A DNA stretch of 64,000 nucleotides from Clostridia bacterium (GCA_017456055.1 JAFTKC010000010.1:93872-157871), one strand, 5' to 3'. Numbered from the stretch's first letter, positions 42,606 through 51,547 are shown. Numbers and translations are program-made. The notes: generated by a model not told the origin, from the sequence alone.

Positions 42606-42634
42606 AGTATACCATATCATTTTGCAAAAATAAA
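42606..42634 (-). promoter_or_regulatory. Promoter of the TIR-methyltransferase operon
   Basis: Minus strand TTTATT (42629-42634), 17 bases, TATACT (42606-42611) with an extended -10 TGG. The start codon has a GGAGAT Shine-Dalgarno. Confidence 0.5.
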
Positions 42635-42771
42635 GAGTTTTTTAATTTTTTAACGTTAAAAAAGATACCTATTTAGCACATTTTATCTTCCATAAATGCT
42701 CATTTCATTAAACTCTTGATGGAATTATTATCACTTTGCCTTGCTAATAAAAGCAAAGTTTGTCAGTTAAA

Positions 42772-42780
42772 CATATTATA
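42772..42780 (+). promoter_or_regulatory. Possible sporulation-sigma -10 (CATANNNTA) before the collagen-like gene
   Basis: CATATTATA matches the -10 consensus of SigK/SigE-type promoters and is 30 bases before the ATG. A matching -35 (AC or ATA-rich) was not convincing, and no clear sigma-A pair was found. Confidence 0.3.
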
Positions 42781-42809
42781 TACTAACACAAACAAATGAG
42801 GTAAATATT

Positions 42810-43523
42810 ATGTGTTTCAAAGACTATAATGAAAATGAATATAATTGTTTTAAGGGATGGAATAATCCTAAAAATTGCCTTAAAAAAGATTCTCAACCTT
42901 GTCCTTGTTATGCAATAGTTTCAAACGTACAGGGCGTTCGTGGTCCTATTGGTCCGCAAGGTCCTCAAGGGATTCAAGGTGAAGTAGGTCCTACTGGTCC
43001 GCAAGGTCCTCAAGGAATTCAAGGTGAAGTAGGTCCCGCTGGTCCGCAAGGTCCTCAAGGAATTCAAGGTGAAGTAGGTCCCGCTGGTCCCGCGGGAAGC
43101 GTGTTAGGTTATGCAGACTTTTTTGCCCTAATGCCACCAGATAATTCTTCTACCATTGGAGCGGGAGCAAACGTTAGTTTTCCACAAGACGGACCAAATA
43201 GCAACACTAGTATAAGTAGACTAAGTGATTCGTCTTTTAATTTAGAGAGTATTGGCGTTTATCAAATTACGTTTCAGGTAAGCGTGACGGAAGCAGGACA
43301 ATTAATTATAACGTTAAATGGAGAAGATATCCCATCTTCTGTTGTTGGGAGAGCGACTGGAACTTCTCAAATCGTAGGAATGGCAATTATAGAAACGACT
43401 GAAATAAATTCCGTTCTTACTATACAAAATCCTACTGGCTCTACTACAGCTCTAACTATTACTCCTCTTGCTGGTGGAACTCGCTCCGTGTCTGCTCACC
43501 TCATCATTACTCAACTCGCATAA
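42810..43523 (+). CDS. Collagen-like surface protein with BclA-type C-terminal domain
   Basis: A 237-residue protein. A 50-residue N-terminus rich in Asn and Cys (including PCPCYAI) is followed by about 20 Gly-X-Y triplets (about residues 45-97, mostly [15 protein letters not shown] units), then a 135-residue beta-rich domain ([12 protein letters not shown] ... HLIITQLA) resembling the trimeric C1q/TNF-like heads of BclA exosporium proteins. It lacks a standard signal peptide, as does BclA. A spore-surface or cell-surface fibre is inferred. Shine-Dalgarno GAGGT; own terminator at 43528-43554. Confidence 0.88.
   Translation: MCFKDYNENEYNCFKGWNNPKNCLKKDSQPCPCYAIVSNVQGVRGPIGPQGPQGIQGEVGPTGPQGPQGIQGEVGPAGPQGPQGIQGEVGPAGPAGSVLGYADFFALMPPDNSSTIGAGANVSFPQDGPNSNTSISRLSDSSFNLESIGVYQITFQVSVTEAGQLIITLNGEDIPSSVVGRATGTSQIVGMAIIETTEINSVLTIQNPTGSTTALTITPLAGGTRSVSAHLIITQLA
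42951..43085 (+). repeat. Three 45-base tandem repeats coding the collagen triplets
   Basis: Units at 42951-42995, 42996-43040 and 43041-43085, each coding five Gly-X-Y triplets. Units two and three are identical; unit one differs at three third-position or adjacent bases. In-frame expansion or contraction by slippage is expected. Confidence 0.92.
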
Positions 43524-43527
43524 AATT

Positions 43528-43554
43528 AAAAGCAAGTCTAAGTGGCTTGCTTTT
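43528..43554 (+). terminator. Terminator of the collagen-like gene
   Basis: A 9-bp stem (aaaagcaag / cttgctttt) with a 9-base loop and a following T-rich stretch. Confidence 0.8.
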
Positions 43555-43619
43555 TAATTAAAATTTTTCTCGTTCGAGATACTCGTCCGTGACTTGCACT
43601 ACCGAGCCCTCCTTTTGTT

Positions 43620-43754
43620 GTGAGGGATTCGCTCTTGTATTTTGCAAAGCAAATTACTATTACCCCTTTTTTACGCTTTGCAAAATACTTCGGTCAGCCG
43701 CTAAAAACAGTGGATTACCACTGTTTTTTTAACGCTCTCGTTCGAATCCCTCAC
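43620..43754 (-). repeat. 135-nt inverted-repeat element 3' of tRNA-Ser(UGA)
   Basis: Ends GTGAGGGATTCG (43620-43631) and CGAATCCCTCAC (43743-43754) are perfect 12-base inverted repeats and copy the T-arm/acceptor side of the neighbouring tRNA. Inside are a 14-bp stem GTATTTTGCAAAGC/GCTTTGCAAAATAC (43637-43688) and an 11-bp hairpin AAAAACAGTGG/CCACTGTTTTT (43703-43728). The layout matches the element at 36118-36251. On the side away from the tRNA, the bases after CGAATCCCTCAC (AACAAAAGG) again resemble the tRNA's 3' flank, with part of the acceptor strand missing. Confidence 0.75.
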
Positions 43755-43773
43755 ACTTACTTTTTCATACAAC

Positions 43774-43808
43774 AAAAAAAGGACTATCAAAAAGATAGTC
43801 CTTTTTTT
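43774..43808 (-). terminator. Terminator of tRNA-Ser(UGA)
   Basis: A 15-bp perfect stem (aaaaaaaggactatc / gatagtccttttttt) with a 5-base loop, immediately 3' of the tRNA on the minus strand. Confidence 0.88.
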
Positions 43809-43810
43809 GT

Positions 43811-43899
43811 TGGCGGAGAGTGAGGGATTCGAACCCCCGTGGGCTTTCACCCAAACGGTTTTCAAGACCGCCTCGTTATGACCACTTCGATAACTCTCC
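43811..43899 (-). tRNA. tRNA-Ser (anticodon UGA)
   Basis: A full cloverleaf on the minus strand: acceptor GGAGAGT/ACTCTCC, anticodon loop CTTGAAA (TGA), long variable arm, T-arm GGGGGTTCGAATCCCTC and an encoded CCA (43811-43813). Confidence 0.97.
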
Positions 43900-43903
43900 A
43901 CTT

Positions 43904-43924
43904 GGTCGCAGAAATTTGCGACCT
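43904..43924. other. Hairpin just upstream of tRNA-Ser(UGA)
   Basis: GGTCGCA/TGCGACC 7-bp stem with 6-base loop, between the promoter and the tRNA 5' end; no T-run. It may guide 5' processing or be a leftover. Confidence 0.4.
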
Positions 43925-43945
43925 ATTAATTTTTCAAGCCTACTT

Positions 43946-43974
43946 ATTTTAACCTATTTCTAAAAAAAAATCAA
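43946..43974 (-). promoter_or_regulatory. Promoter of tRNA-Ser(UGA)
   Basis: Minus strand TTGATT (43969-43974), 17 bases, TAAAAT (43946-43951), 46 bases before the tRNA. Confidence 0.65.
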
Positions 43975-43980
43975 GTGTTT

Positions 43981-44445
43981 TTATTGCTCTTTTTCTAAAT
44001 CTTCAAATTTTATTAACTTAACGTCCGATTGACGAAATAGTTCAAGTGCAAATTCATCGGGATAGCCGTTTTTATATATAACTTTTTTTACCCCCGAATT
44101 TAAAATCATTCTAGTACAAATTACACAAGGTTGATGCGTCACGTACATTGTTGCGCCCTCTAAACTAATACCTAGTTTTGCAGCCTGAATTATTGCGTTT
44201 TGTTCGGCATGAACAGCGTAGCATACTTCTTGCATAGTTCCACTTGCAATATTTTTTACTCTTCTTAAGCATTCCCCACGCTCTGCACAACTCTCTATTC
44301 CACTTGAAGCGCCGTTATATCCCGTAGTTAAAATTCTCTTATCCTTTACTACCACTGCTCCAACGTGTCTATTTTGTTGATAACAACTTGACCACTCGGC
44401 AACGGTTTCCGCTAGGTCCATAAACCTTTTATCCCACTTATCCAT
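43981..44445 (-). CDS. comEB: dCMP deaminase (ComEB family)
   Basis: A 154-residue zinc enzyme. YAVHAEQNAIIQAA carries the zinc His and catalytic Glu; THQPCVICTRMILNSG the two zinc cysteines; NGASSGIESCAERGECLRR is the family's extra loop. It deaminates dCMP to dUMP for thymidylate synthesis. It is the last gene of the run from the kinase at 51 kb, 11 bases after nrdR, which fits a shared deoxynucleotide role. Confidence 0.94.
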   Translation of the reverse strand: MDKWDKRFMDLAETVAEWSSCYQQNRHVGAVVVKDKRILTTGYNGASSGIESCAERGECLRRVKNIASGTMQEVCYAVHAEQNAIIQAAKLGISLEGATMYVTHQPCVICTRMILNSGVKKVIYKNGYPDEFALELFRQSDVKLIKFEDLEKEQ

Positions 44446-44455
44446 AGTTTTTCTC

Positions 44456-44917
44456 CTATTTTTTATCCTTTTTTACCATTTTTTCTAGTTCTTTCATAAA
44501 GGAAGTAGTATCCGTAAACGAACGATACACAGATGCAAAGCGAACGTACGCAACTTCATCGATATCCTTTAAGCCTTCGCAAACCATTTCGCCTAGTTCT
44601 TTACTAGTGATCTCTTGAGCCAACGAATTATATACTTTCTTTTGAATAGAATCAACTAACTTTTCAATATCTTGAACTGAAACGGGACGTTTTTCACAAG
44701 CCTTAATAATGCCCGTCTTTAACTTGTTCGCATCAAAAACTTGTCTTGCGCCGTTGCTTTTTATTACGAAGATTGGCGTGTTTTCCACCGTTTCATACGT
44801 GGTGAAACGCTTTCCACATTGAATACATTCACGTCTTCTTCTAATAATAGTGCCGTCTTCTGCAGACCTTGAGTCGATTACCTTGCTATCAAGACAACCA
44901 CAGTACATACATTTCAT
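44456..44917 (-). CDS. nrdR: Transcriptional repressor NrdR
   Basis: A 153-residue protein with an N-terminal zinc ribbon ([17 protein letters not shown] and [12 protein letters not shown]) and an ATP-cone domain ([20 protein letters not shown]). It senses ATP/dATP and represses ribonucleotide reductase genes. Located next to a dCMP deaminase, as expected for dNTP control. Confidence 0.97.
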   Translation of the reverse strand: MKCMYCGCLDSKVIDSRSAEDGTIIRRRRECIQCGKRFTTYETVENTPIFVIKSNGARQVFDANKLKTGIIKACEKRPVSVQDIEKLVDSIQKKVYNSLAQEITSKELGEMVCEGLKDIDEVAYVRFASVYRSFTDTTSFMKELEKMVKKDKK

Positions 44918-44953
44918 ATCGCTTTCATCCTTTTATTTATTTTTTTTGAAGAC

Positions 44954-45829
44954 TTATTTTGCCTCGTCTTCTTTGTTCCAACGGAAATTTCCCCTTACCC
45001 CAGAAACGTCTGAATAATAGACGAAAGTATCGGGGTATTTTTTTATTATATTTAAAAACTCTGGAATTTGCCTTACGTTTACTACGGATATAATTATTTC
45101 GGAGTTTTGCCCTGTATACATTCCCTTTGACTCTACTATCGTTGCGCCGTGCTTAAGCCCTAAAATTATTTCATTTGTTATCTCTTCGTGATACTTAGTT
45201 ATAATCTTAAATTCAACGGCGTTTCTAGTATCTTTCATTAATACTGCCGCCGTCTTTTCAAACACGAACATTTGTACGATTGACAATAGTATACTATTTA
45301 AATCTTTATATAGAAAATATGAAACGGCTATTATTGAGTAGCAAATTACCGAAATTATTCTCTCTATATTTCCGTAAGAGCGTTTCTTTTGCACCATTGC
45401 GGCAATCACATCTACACCACCTGTAGACGCACCTATCTTAAGCATCAAGCCCGTTCTAAATCCTAAAATCAATCCCGAAAACACGGCTGGAATAAGCCTA
45501 TCCGTTTCAGTCACGTATTGTGGAAAATTAACCATTTCAAGTACTACCAATAATACTGATGATAATACGCTAAATATTATAGTATAAACTACGAATTTCC
45601 TTTTAAGCAAAAACCAAGCCACGATTAACAATGGCAAGTTAAACATTAAAGAAAAATAACCTGCTGAAAAACCTGAAATTTCTTGCAACATTGTCGCAAT
45701 ACCATCTACTCCTGCCGGAGCAAAGTTTGCAGGATAAACGAAAAAATATAAACCAAATGCTGATAACATAGACGCAAATATAGTTATTATTACGTTTACA
45801 ATTTCCTTTTTTACCACAACTTCTTTCAT
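44954..45829 (-). CDS. YitT-family membrane protein (DUF2179 C-terminus)
   Basis: About five N-terminal membrane helices (GLYFFVYPANFAPAGVDGIA; LKIGASTGGVDVIAAMVQKK are typical) followed by a cytosolic DUF2179 domain (about residues 205-290, GMYTGQNSEIIISVVNVRQI). I chose the ATG at 45829 (291 residues) with AGAGGAAAA before it, rather than a TTG nine codons earlier. Function of YitT proteins is not established. It starts 31 bases after the nnrD/E stop. Confidence 0.9.
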   Translation of the reverse strand: MKEVVVKKEIVNVIITIFASMLSAFGLYFFVYPANFAPAGVDGIATMLQEISGFSAGYFSLMFNLPLLIVAWFLLKRKFVVYTIIFSVLSSVLLVVLEMVNFPQYVTETDRLIPAVFSGLILGFRTGLMLKIGASTGGVDVIAAMVQKKRSYGNIERIISVICYSIIAVSYFLYKDLNSILLSIVQMFVFEKTAAVLMKDTRNAVEFKIITKYHEEITNEIILGLKHGATIVESKGMYTGQNSEIIISVVNVRQIPEFLNIIKKYPDTFVYYSDVSGVRGNFRWNKEDEAK

Positions 45830-45859
45830 TGAACTTTTTCCTCTATAGTAAAGCAATAT

Positions 45860-47302
45860 CTACGCGTTAATTGTTCCGTTAATCGCTTTAGGTATTGCTT
45901 TAATTACGTCGCTTGCCGTGAGTGAATATTGGTTGCTATCTTCTAGCGCTATATCCCCTGCTCTTCCAAACAAATATGCCGATACTGCCGAGCCGAACGC
46001 CGTTTCAACGTCCTTTGCTAACACCCCCGCCGTCATACCGGAAAGAACGTCACCACTGCCCGCTTTAGCCATTCCACTATTTCCCGTGGTATTTATATAC
46101 GTTTCCGTGCCATCCGTTATAATGCTTACGGCGTTTTTTAATATAATGGTCACTCCATATTCTCTTGCAAAGTTCTCGGCGTACTCAACCTGATTATCTA
46201 GTATAATCTCTTTATCTACGCCAATAAGCCTACTAAATTCCTTTACGTGTGGAGTTAAAACTACTTGGCAATTTTTATTTTTTAGAATTTTTTTGCCGTA
46301 TTTCGATATGGCGTTTATTCCGTCGGCATCTATAATTAACTTTCCCTTATAATTTAATAGTAGATACTCGATAATTTTAAAAATTTGTTCGTTAACGCCC
46401 ACGCCCATTCCAAAGGCTATGCTATCTAAATTTAATAATTTATCTATATTTTCCTTATCAAAAATAAAGTTTTCTCCGTCATCATCTATTCTAATCAGCA
46501 CGCACTCGGGACAAACCTTTAACGCTACTTCATATAGATTTTCGGGAACTGCCAAATACACGTAGCCTAGCCCCATCCTAAAAGCCGACAAGGCGTTGTA
46601 CGCTAGCGTCACGCTACCAGGGTAGTTTTTACTGCCACCAAAAACGCACGCTTTTTTGAAGTTCCCTTTATTTACGTTTCTATCTAGTTTTGGAAAGAGT
46701 GGCTGAATAGATTTCTCATTTAATCTTTTAGCGTAATCATCCCCCCAAATACTAATTCCAATATCTTTTACTATAACTTGACCAGAGTAATCTACGCCCT
46801 CGTTTAAAAAGTGCCCTAACTTTAATTCTTGAATAGCCACCGTCATATCTGATTTAACGGCAACGCCCATAACTTTGCCGTTATCTGCGTTAATTCCACT
46901 TGGAATATCGCAAGACACTACGTAAGCGCCACTTTTATTGATTTTTTCGATAACTTCGGCATAAGTGCCCTTAACTTCTCTATTTAGCCCAGTTCCAAAA
47001 ATGCAGTCTACAATAATATCAAACTTTCTTTCAAAAAGTTTTAATATGCCGTTAGACACCACCAACTTTGCCACGCTAAAGCCGTGAATTTCCGATAGAT
47101 ATTTAGCGATTATCTTTCCGTCTTCTCCGTTGTTGCCCTTGCCGATACATACTAAAACTCTGCCACCCATAAATTTTTTTGAAATTTCTTTGGCAACGGC
47201 TATTCCCGCTCTATGCACTAATTCTTCCTCGGGAATTTTTAGCGTGTTTATCGTATACTCATCTGCCGAACGCATTTGACTTGAAGTTAAAAGCCTTTCC
47301 AT
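45860..47302 (-). CDS. nnrD: Bifunctional NAD(P)H-hydrate epimerase/ADP-dependent dehydratase
   Basis: A 480-residue fusion. Residues 1-205 are the epimerase (YjeF_N; VCIGKGNNGEDGKIIAKYL, CDIPSGINADNGKV) and 210-480 the dehydratase (carbohydrate-kinase fold; KKACVFGGSKNYPGSVTLA, AKAGSGDVLSGMTAGVLA). Together they repair damaged NADH and NADPH hydrates. Its start coincides with the last base of recX, a coupled arrangement. Confidence 0.96.
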   Translation of the reverse strand: MERLLTSSQMRSADEYTINTLKIPEEELVHRAGIAVAKEISKKFMGGRVLVCIGKGNNGEDGKIIAKYLSEIHGFSVAKLVVSNGILKLFERKFDIIVDCIFGTGLNREVKGTYAEVIEKINKSGAYVVSCDIPSGINADNGKVMGVAVKSDMTVAIQELKLGHFLNEGVDYSGQVIVKDIGISIWGDDYAKRLNEKSIQPLFPKLDRNVNKGNFKKACVFGGSKNYPGSVTLAYNALSAFRMGLGYVYLAVPENLYEVALKVCPECVLIRIDDDGENFIFDKENIDKLLNLDSIAFGMGVGVNEQIFKIIEYLLLNYKGKLIIDADGINAISKYGKKILKNKNCQVVLTPHVKEFSRLIGVDKEIILDNQVEYAENFAREYGVTIILKNAVSIITDGTETYINTTGNSGMAKAGSGDVLSGMTAGVLAKDVETAFGSAVSAYLFGRAGDIALEDSNQYSLTASDVIKAIPKAINGTINA

Positions 47303-47919
47303 TAATCTTCCTCTTCTTTAATTCTCGACATAGCCCTATCTATTTCTTCAAACAAAAAGCCTTTTCCTACTAAGTATTTGTAGGTTTTGCCTAAGTTTTC
47401 TCTCGTTCTCTCTTTGTTTTTTAAGTGCTTTATGGCAAGGTTATAAACGCCGTCTTCGTCAGTTTCTTCAATACTTTCGTAGGCTTTTTCTATATCTTGC
47501 TTTTTTACGCCCTTTGACATGAGTTTAAACTCTATGAGTTTTTTTCCTTGCTTTTTAGAAGTGCTTTCAATATATCTTCTTGAAAACTCCACGTCGTCAA
47601 TAAGCCCATATTCTAGCATTTTTGATATGGTGATATTTATAACTTCCGTAGAGTATTCTTTTCTCTCTAAATACTCTATTACTTGCCTTTTGGTTTTGAG
47701 TGCTTTAGAAATATAATCTATTGCTTTTTTTAGCGCCTTTTCTTTTTCTTGAGTAAAGATTATTTCGCCTAGTTTGTTTTTGTCTAGTTCCTTACCCTCT
47801 TTAAGACCTTCTTTTATTGCCGTTTCAAGTGAAACGCCTGCAAAAAACTCGCCGTCTAGAAATAAATTACAGCGATTTTTATCCTTTTTTTGCACTTCTA
47901 TCTTAGTGATTTTTGCCAT
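47302..47919 (-). CDS. recX: Regulatory protein RecX
   Basis: A protein of three-helix repeats; SKALKTKRQVIEYLERKEYS and GLIDDVEFSRRYIESTSKKQ are the RecX hallmarks. It modulates RecA filaments in the cytoplasm. I chose the ATG at 47919 (205 residues, MAKITKIEVQKKDK), with AAGGTG overlapping the end of yigZ. The N-terminal 50 residues form the usual RecX beta extension. Confidence 0.92.
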   Translation of the reverse strand: MAKITKIEVQKKDKNRCNLFLDGEFFAGVSLETAIKEGLKEGKELDKNKLGEIIFTQEKEKALKKAIDYISKALKTKRQVIEYLERKEYSTEVINITISKMLEYGLIDDVEFSRRYIESTSKKQGKKLIEFKLMSKGVKKQDIEKAYESIEETDEDGVYNLAIKHLKNKERTRENLGKTYKYLVGKGFLFEEIDRAMSRIKEEED

Positions 47920-47920
47920 T

Positions 47921-48559
47921 TTACACCTTAAACGCAAAATATCCGTATTCTTTAGATTTTACAATGTCTTTTCCCTTAAAAACGTCTAGAAGTTTATCGG
48001 TAAACCCTTTTTCACTATCTTCACTTTCTTTTTTTATTGCGACCTTAACCTTTACGTCGTTATCGAATACTAAATCCACCTTTGGAACGTCTAACTTAGT
48101 TAGCAAATTATCAAGTTTAGAATATCCTTCGTAATCGGTTTGAAGTTCTAAAAAAGCAACCTTTGTCATCTCGAAAATTTGAGCGTTTTTTACGCAGTCG
48201 CTAACAGCCCCAGAGTATGCTCTAACAAGCCCGCCTGCGCCGAGTTTTATTCCACCAAAATATCTAGTGACAACGCAAGCAACCTTTTTTAAGCCGACGT
48301 TTTTTAACACGTTAAGCATTGGAAGTCCCGCCGTCCCCTGTGGCTCGCCGTCGTCCGAAAACTTTTGAATTAGCCCCAATTCGTCCGCCACGTAGGCGTA
48401 GCAGTTGTGAGTAGCAAGGGAGTGTTTTTTACGAATTTCTTCGATAAACTCCTTTGCTTCTTCTTCATTTTCCACGCTCTTTATGGTGCAAATAAACTTA
48501 GAACGCTCTATTACGTTGGTTATTTCCGTTTGACCTTTTAAGGTTAAATATCCACTCAT
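47921..48559 (-). CDS. yigZ: YigZ/IMPACT-family protein
   Basis: A 212-residue protein with the IMPACT signature [19 protein letters not shown] and [20 protein letters not shown], and a C-terminal DUF1949-like half. Bacterial members may act in translation or peptide metabolism, but the role is not settled. It overlaps tyrS by 4 bases. Confidence 0.93.
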   Translation of the reverse strand: MSGYLTLKGQTEITNVIERSKFICTIKSVENEEEAKEFIEEIRKKHSLATHNCYAYVADELGLIQKFSDDGEPQGTAGLPMLNVLKNVGLKKVACVVTRYFGGIKLGAGGLVRAYSGAVSDCVKNAQIFEMTKVAFLELQTDYEGYSKLDNLLTKLDVPKVDLVFDNDVKVKVAIKKESEDSEKGFTDKLLDVFKGKDIVKSKEYGYFAFKV

Positions 48560-49770
48560 TTTAATATGATTTTTATATGAACTTTCTTGCCCTTATGAAG
48601 TATAAATTCGCCTTTTTCTTTTAAGGTTTCTTGGATTTTAGCAAATGCGTCTACAATCTTGTCTTGGTTGATAGAAACGCCACCACCTTCAATCAATCTC
48701 TTTGCTTCGCCTTTTGATTTTGCTTGACCTGCTAATACTAGTACGTCCGAAACGTATTTGGTTGCCTTGTCAATTTCTACGGTTGGCATATTGCTTTCGT
48801 CTCCACCACCAAAAGCGGCTTTGGCTTGGCGTTCTGCCTCTAATGCCTTTTCTTCGCCGTGAACAAGTTTCGTCACTTCAAAAGCAAGTCTTTCTTTAGC
48901 CTTGTTCATACGCTCGTCGTTATACTTGGTGAGTTCTTTGATTTCTTCCATATCCATAAAGGTTAGAAGTCTCATACACTCTTCTACCTTAACGTCTTCT
49001 ACGTTTCTAAAATATTGATAGAAATCGTAAACTGAACACTTATTTTCGTCTAACCACAAAGCGCCTTTTTGAGTTTTACCCATCTTCTTGCCTTCGCTAT
49101 TAAGTAGTAGCGTACAAGTTAGACAAAATGCGCTCTTTCTTTCCTTTCTTCTAATTAAATCAACGCCTGCGAGCATATTGCTCCATTGGTCGTCGCCACC
49201 GAGTTCAAGAACGCAACCGTAGTTTTGGTTGAGATACAAGAAGTCGTACCCTTGCATTAACATATAGTTAAACTCTAAGAAAGTTAAGCCCTTTTCCATT
49301 CTTTGCTTAAAGCACTCTGCAGTGAGCATTTTGTTTACTGAAAAGTACGCGCCGATATCTCTTAAAAAGTCTACGTAATTAAGGTTTAATAGCCAATCTG
49401 CGTTGTTTGCGATTATTGCGGCGTTTTCCCCCTCGAACTTAATAAATCTAGACATTTGCTTTTTAAAGCAGTCGATATTGTGTTCAATAGTTTCTCTAGT
49501 TAACATTTGGCGCATATCGCTTCTACCAGATGGATCGCCAATCATACCCGTTCCACCACCGAAAAGGGCTATCGGTTTATGCCCAAATCTTTGCATCCAC
49601 GCCATTGCCATTATTGGAATATAGTGACCGATATGCAAACTATCTGCCGTTGGGTCAAATCCAATGTAGAAGGGAACGCTTTCTTCCCCTAGCATTTTAT
49701 ATAATTCATCTTCGTATATCGTTTGTTTAATAAAGCCACGTTCTTTTAATACGTCAAATACGTTTTTCAT
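48556..49770 (-). CDS. tyrS: Tyrosyl-tRNA synthetase
   Basis: A 404-residue class I synthetase: [20 protein letters not shown] is the HIGH region, [20 protein letters not shown] the Tyr pocket, and [13 protein letters not shown] the KMSKS-type loop in the KMGKT form. The C-terminal 60 residues are an S4-like RNA-binding domain ([17 protein letters not shown]). Nine bases after the kinase gene; there is no room for a T-box leader, so control by tRNA charging is not expected at this site. Confidence 0.97.
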   Translation of the reverse strand: MKNVFDVLKERGFIKQTIYEDELYKMLGEESVPFYIGFDPTADSLHIGHYIPIMAMAWMQRFGHKPIALFGGGTGMIGDPSGRSDMRQMLTRETIEHNIDCFKKQMSRFIKFEGENAAIIANNADWLLNLNYVDFLRDIGAYFSVNKMLTAECFKQRMEKGLTFLEFNYMLMQGYDFLYLNQNYGCVLELGGDDQWSNMLAGVDLIRRKERKSAFCLTCTLLLNSEGKKMGKTQKGALWLDENKCSVYDFYQYFRNVEDVKVEECMRLLTFMDMEEIKELTKYNDERMNKAKERLAFEVTKLVHGEEKALEAERQAKAAFGGGDESNMPTVEIDKATKYVSDVLVLAGQAKSKGEAKRLIEGGGVSINQDKIVDAFAKIQETLKEKGEFILHKGKKVHIKIILK

Positions 49771-49779
49771 TTACTTATC

Positions 49780-51174
49780 CTATCCTTCTATTTTTATATC
49801 AAATGATTTTCTTATTAATTCTTTGCCCTCTTTTAAGCCACTAACTTCGCCACACGCAACCATTTGCGAAATTAGGTTGCCCGTTGCCGTTGCTTCTACA
49901 GGCCCTGCTACCACTTTTCTTCCCGTTGCTTTTGCTGTCAATTCGTTAAGTAGAACGTTTTGACATCCACCACCAACTATATGTATTTTATCAAACTTTT
50001 TGCCGGTTAGTTTTTCTATACTTTCTACCGTTTCAGCATAACTCTTAGCAAGGCTTGAATATATGCAAAGTACGATTTCACCTACCGTGTTTGGAACTTT
50101 TTGATTGGTCTTTTTGCAGTATTCTTTTACTGCGTTAATCATACTATCTGGCGCAAAGAAAGACATATCGTTTACTTCAACTAAACTATCAAAGTCTTTT
50201 ACCTTTCTCGCCTCGTCAACAAAATCAGTAAAACTATACTTGTCGTTATACTCTTTCTTAACGCATTGAATCATCCATAGCCCCATAATGTTTTTCAAAA
50301 ATCTTATGCTTCTATCGTAGCCACCTTCGTTTGTGAAGTTTAACTCCATTGCTTCTTTAGTGGTGCAAGCGTCTTTTGATTCAATACCCATAAGTGACCA
50401 AGTACCACTTGAAATATAAAGGGGTTGTCCTTCTTCTGGAACTGCCATTACGGCGCTTGCCGTGTCGTGCGTTGCAGGAAGATATACTTTAGCAGTATAT
50501 CCAACATCTTTTGCGATTTCTTCAGTTAATTCGCCAAGATATGCGCCCGGTTCACAAAGCGGGGTGAATAGAGATTTATCAAAGCCTAGTTTTTCGATAA
50601 TTTCATAGTCCCAATCTCTAGTTTGGGCGTTAAGCATACCCGAAGTAGATGCGATTGTATACTCGTTCTTCTTTACACCTGTCAAAAGATAACTTAAGTA
50701 GCAAGGCATAAATAGAAATGATTTTGCTTTTTCAATCTTACCCGTCATTTTGTCCGAGTATAGTTGATAAATGGTGTTATATACTTGCTTTTGCGTACCC
50801 GTTTTAGCATACGCTTGTTCTTGGGTTATAATTTTTTCAACTTCCGGGATAGATTTAGAAGTTCTTTCGTCTCTATAAGAATAAATTTCGCCAATCAACT
50901 GGTCGTTTTCGTCTAAAAGCGCGTAGTCAACACCCCAAGTATCTATGCCGATACTTACTGGAACTTTGCCTATTTCCTTACACTTTTTTAAGCCTTCAAC
51001 AATGCTAGAAAAAAGTGATTGGTGATTCCACACCAATTTATCGCCGTTTTTTATTGCGCCGTTTGGAAATCTATAAACTTCTTCTAAAACCATTTTGCCA
51101 TTTTCAATACTGCCAAGAAGATGTCTACCACTAGATGCACCTATATCAATTGCTAAAAAATATCTTTTTTCCAT
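49780..51174 (-). CDS. Carbohydrate kinase of the rhamnulokinase/fuculokinase family
   Basis: A FGGY-type kinase (464 residues from the ATG at 51174; an ATG four codons earlier lacks a Shine-Dalgarno). FLAIDIGASSGRHLLGSI is the N-terminal phosphate loop, IGIDTWGVDYALLD the RhaB-like segment, YISSGTWSLMGIE the second loop and IVGGGCQNVLLNELTAKAT the adenosine motif. Closest in pattern to rhamnulokinase. Since fucI and fucU occur 44 kb away without a kinase, it may phosphorylate L-fuculose and/or L-rhamnulose. First gene of the tyrS-comEB run. Confidence 0.88.
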   Translation of the reverse strand: MEKRYFLAIDIGASSGRHLLGSIENGKMVLEEVYRFPNGAIKNGDKLVWNHQSLFSSIVEGLKKCKEIGKVPVSIGIDTWGVDYALLDENDQLIGEIYSYRDERTSKSIPEVEKIITQEQAYAKTGTQKQVYNTIYQLYSDKMTGKIEKAKSFLFMPCYLSYLLTGVKKNEYTIASTSGMLNAQTRDWDYEIIEKLGFDKSLFTPLCEPGAYLGELTEEIAKDVGYTAKVYLPATHDTASAVMAVPEEGQPLYISSGTWSLMGIESKDACTTKEAMELNFTNEGGYDRSIRFLKNIMGLWMIQCVKKEYNDKYSFTDFVDEARKVKDFDSLVEVNDMSFFAPDSMINAVKEYCKKTNQKVPNTVGEIVLCIYSSLAKSYAETVESIEKLTGKKFDKIHIVGGGCQNVLLNELTAKATGRKVVAGPVEATATGNLISQMVACGEVSGLKEGKELIRKSFDIKIEG

Positions 51175-51218
51175 ATAACACCCCATATTTTGTGCTCTAT
51201 TTATATTTATACCACTAT

Positions 51219-51247
51219 ATTATATACTATTAAGTTTTATTAGTCAA
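51219..51247 (-). promoter_or_regulatory. Promoter of the kinase-tyrS-comEB run
   Basis: Minus strand TTGACT (51242-51247), 17 bases, TATAAT (51219-51224), the best sigma-A match in the window, 45 bases before the kinase start. Confidence 0.85.
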
Positions 51248-51320
51248 CGATAAAAATGGAAAATGGAAAGGTAAAAAAATATTTTTTGATTAAAAATTTT
51301 TTACACAATAAAAAACTCTT

Positions 51321-51547
51321 TCTTTTTCTTGGCTAGAAAAAGAAACAAAAAGACGTGGGGAGTTGCGATTCTCCCCACACCCCTACAAACGCTTTCCAAT
51401 ACGTATTAAATATATTCTAAAATTCCCCCTTAAAGAGTAAGGGGAAAGAAAGGGGTTTTGAGGAGTTTGTGAAAGGGATTGTTAAGGGACGACTGCTCCT
51501 CCGTGTACACTACGGAGTCCTTACGGACGGAAAAGAGTTTCCCCTTA
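51321..51547. repeat. Structured noncoding region, probably dispersed repeat units
   Basis: Fills most of the 450-base gap between the kinase promoter and the TIR-LRR gene. It has a hairpin TCTTTTTCT/AGAAAAAGA (51321-51343), a GC-rich hairpin GTGGGGAG/CTCCCCAC (51355-51378), CTCCGT/ACGGAG near 51500, and a distant inverted pair TAAGGGGAAA (51438-51447) / TTTCCCCTTA (51538-51547). Base composition is richer in G+C than the flanks. No coding potential seen. Confidence 0.55.

Noticed and set aside
42951-43085. Tandem repeats as a possible CRISPR or mobile element
   Set aside because: The 45-base units have no spacers between them and encode Gly-X-Y triplets in frame within the collagen-like gene.
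43701-43901. A 66-codon minus-strand open frame
   Set aside because: It runs through tRNA-Ser(UGA), its terminator and the inverted-repeat element; it is a shadow.
49771-49779. T-box control of tyrS
   Set aside because: Only 9 bases separate tyrS from the upstream kinase gene, so no leader RNA fits, and no T-box sequence was seen in the promoter-proximal leader of the run.
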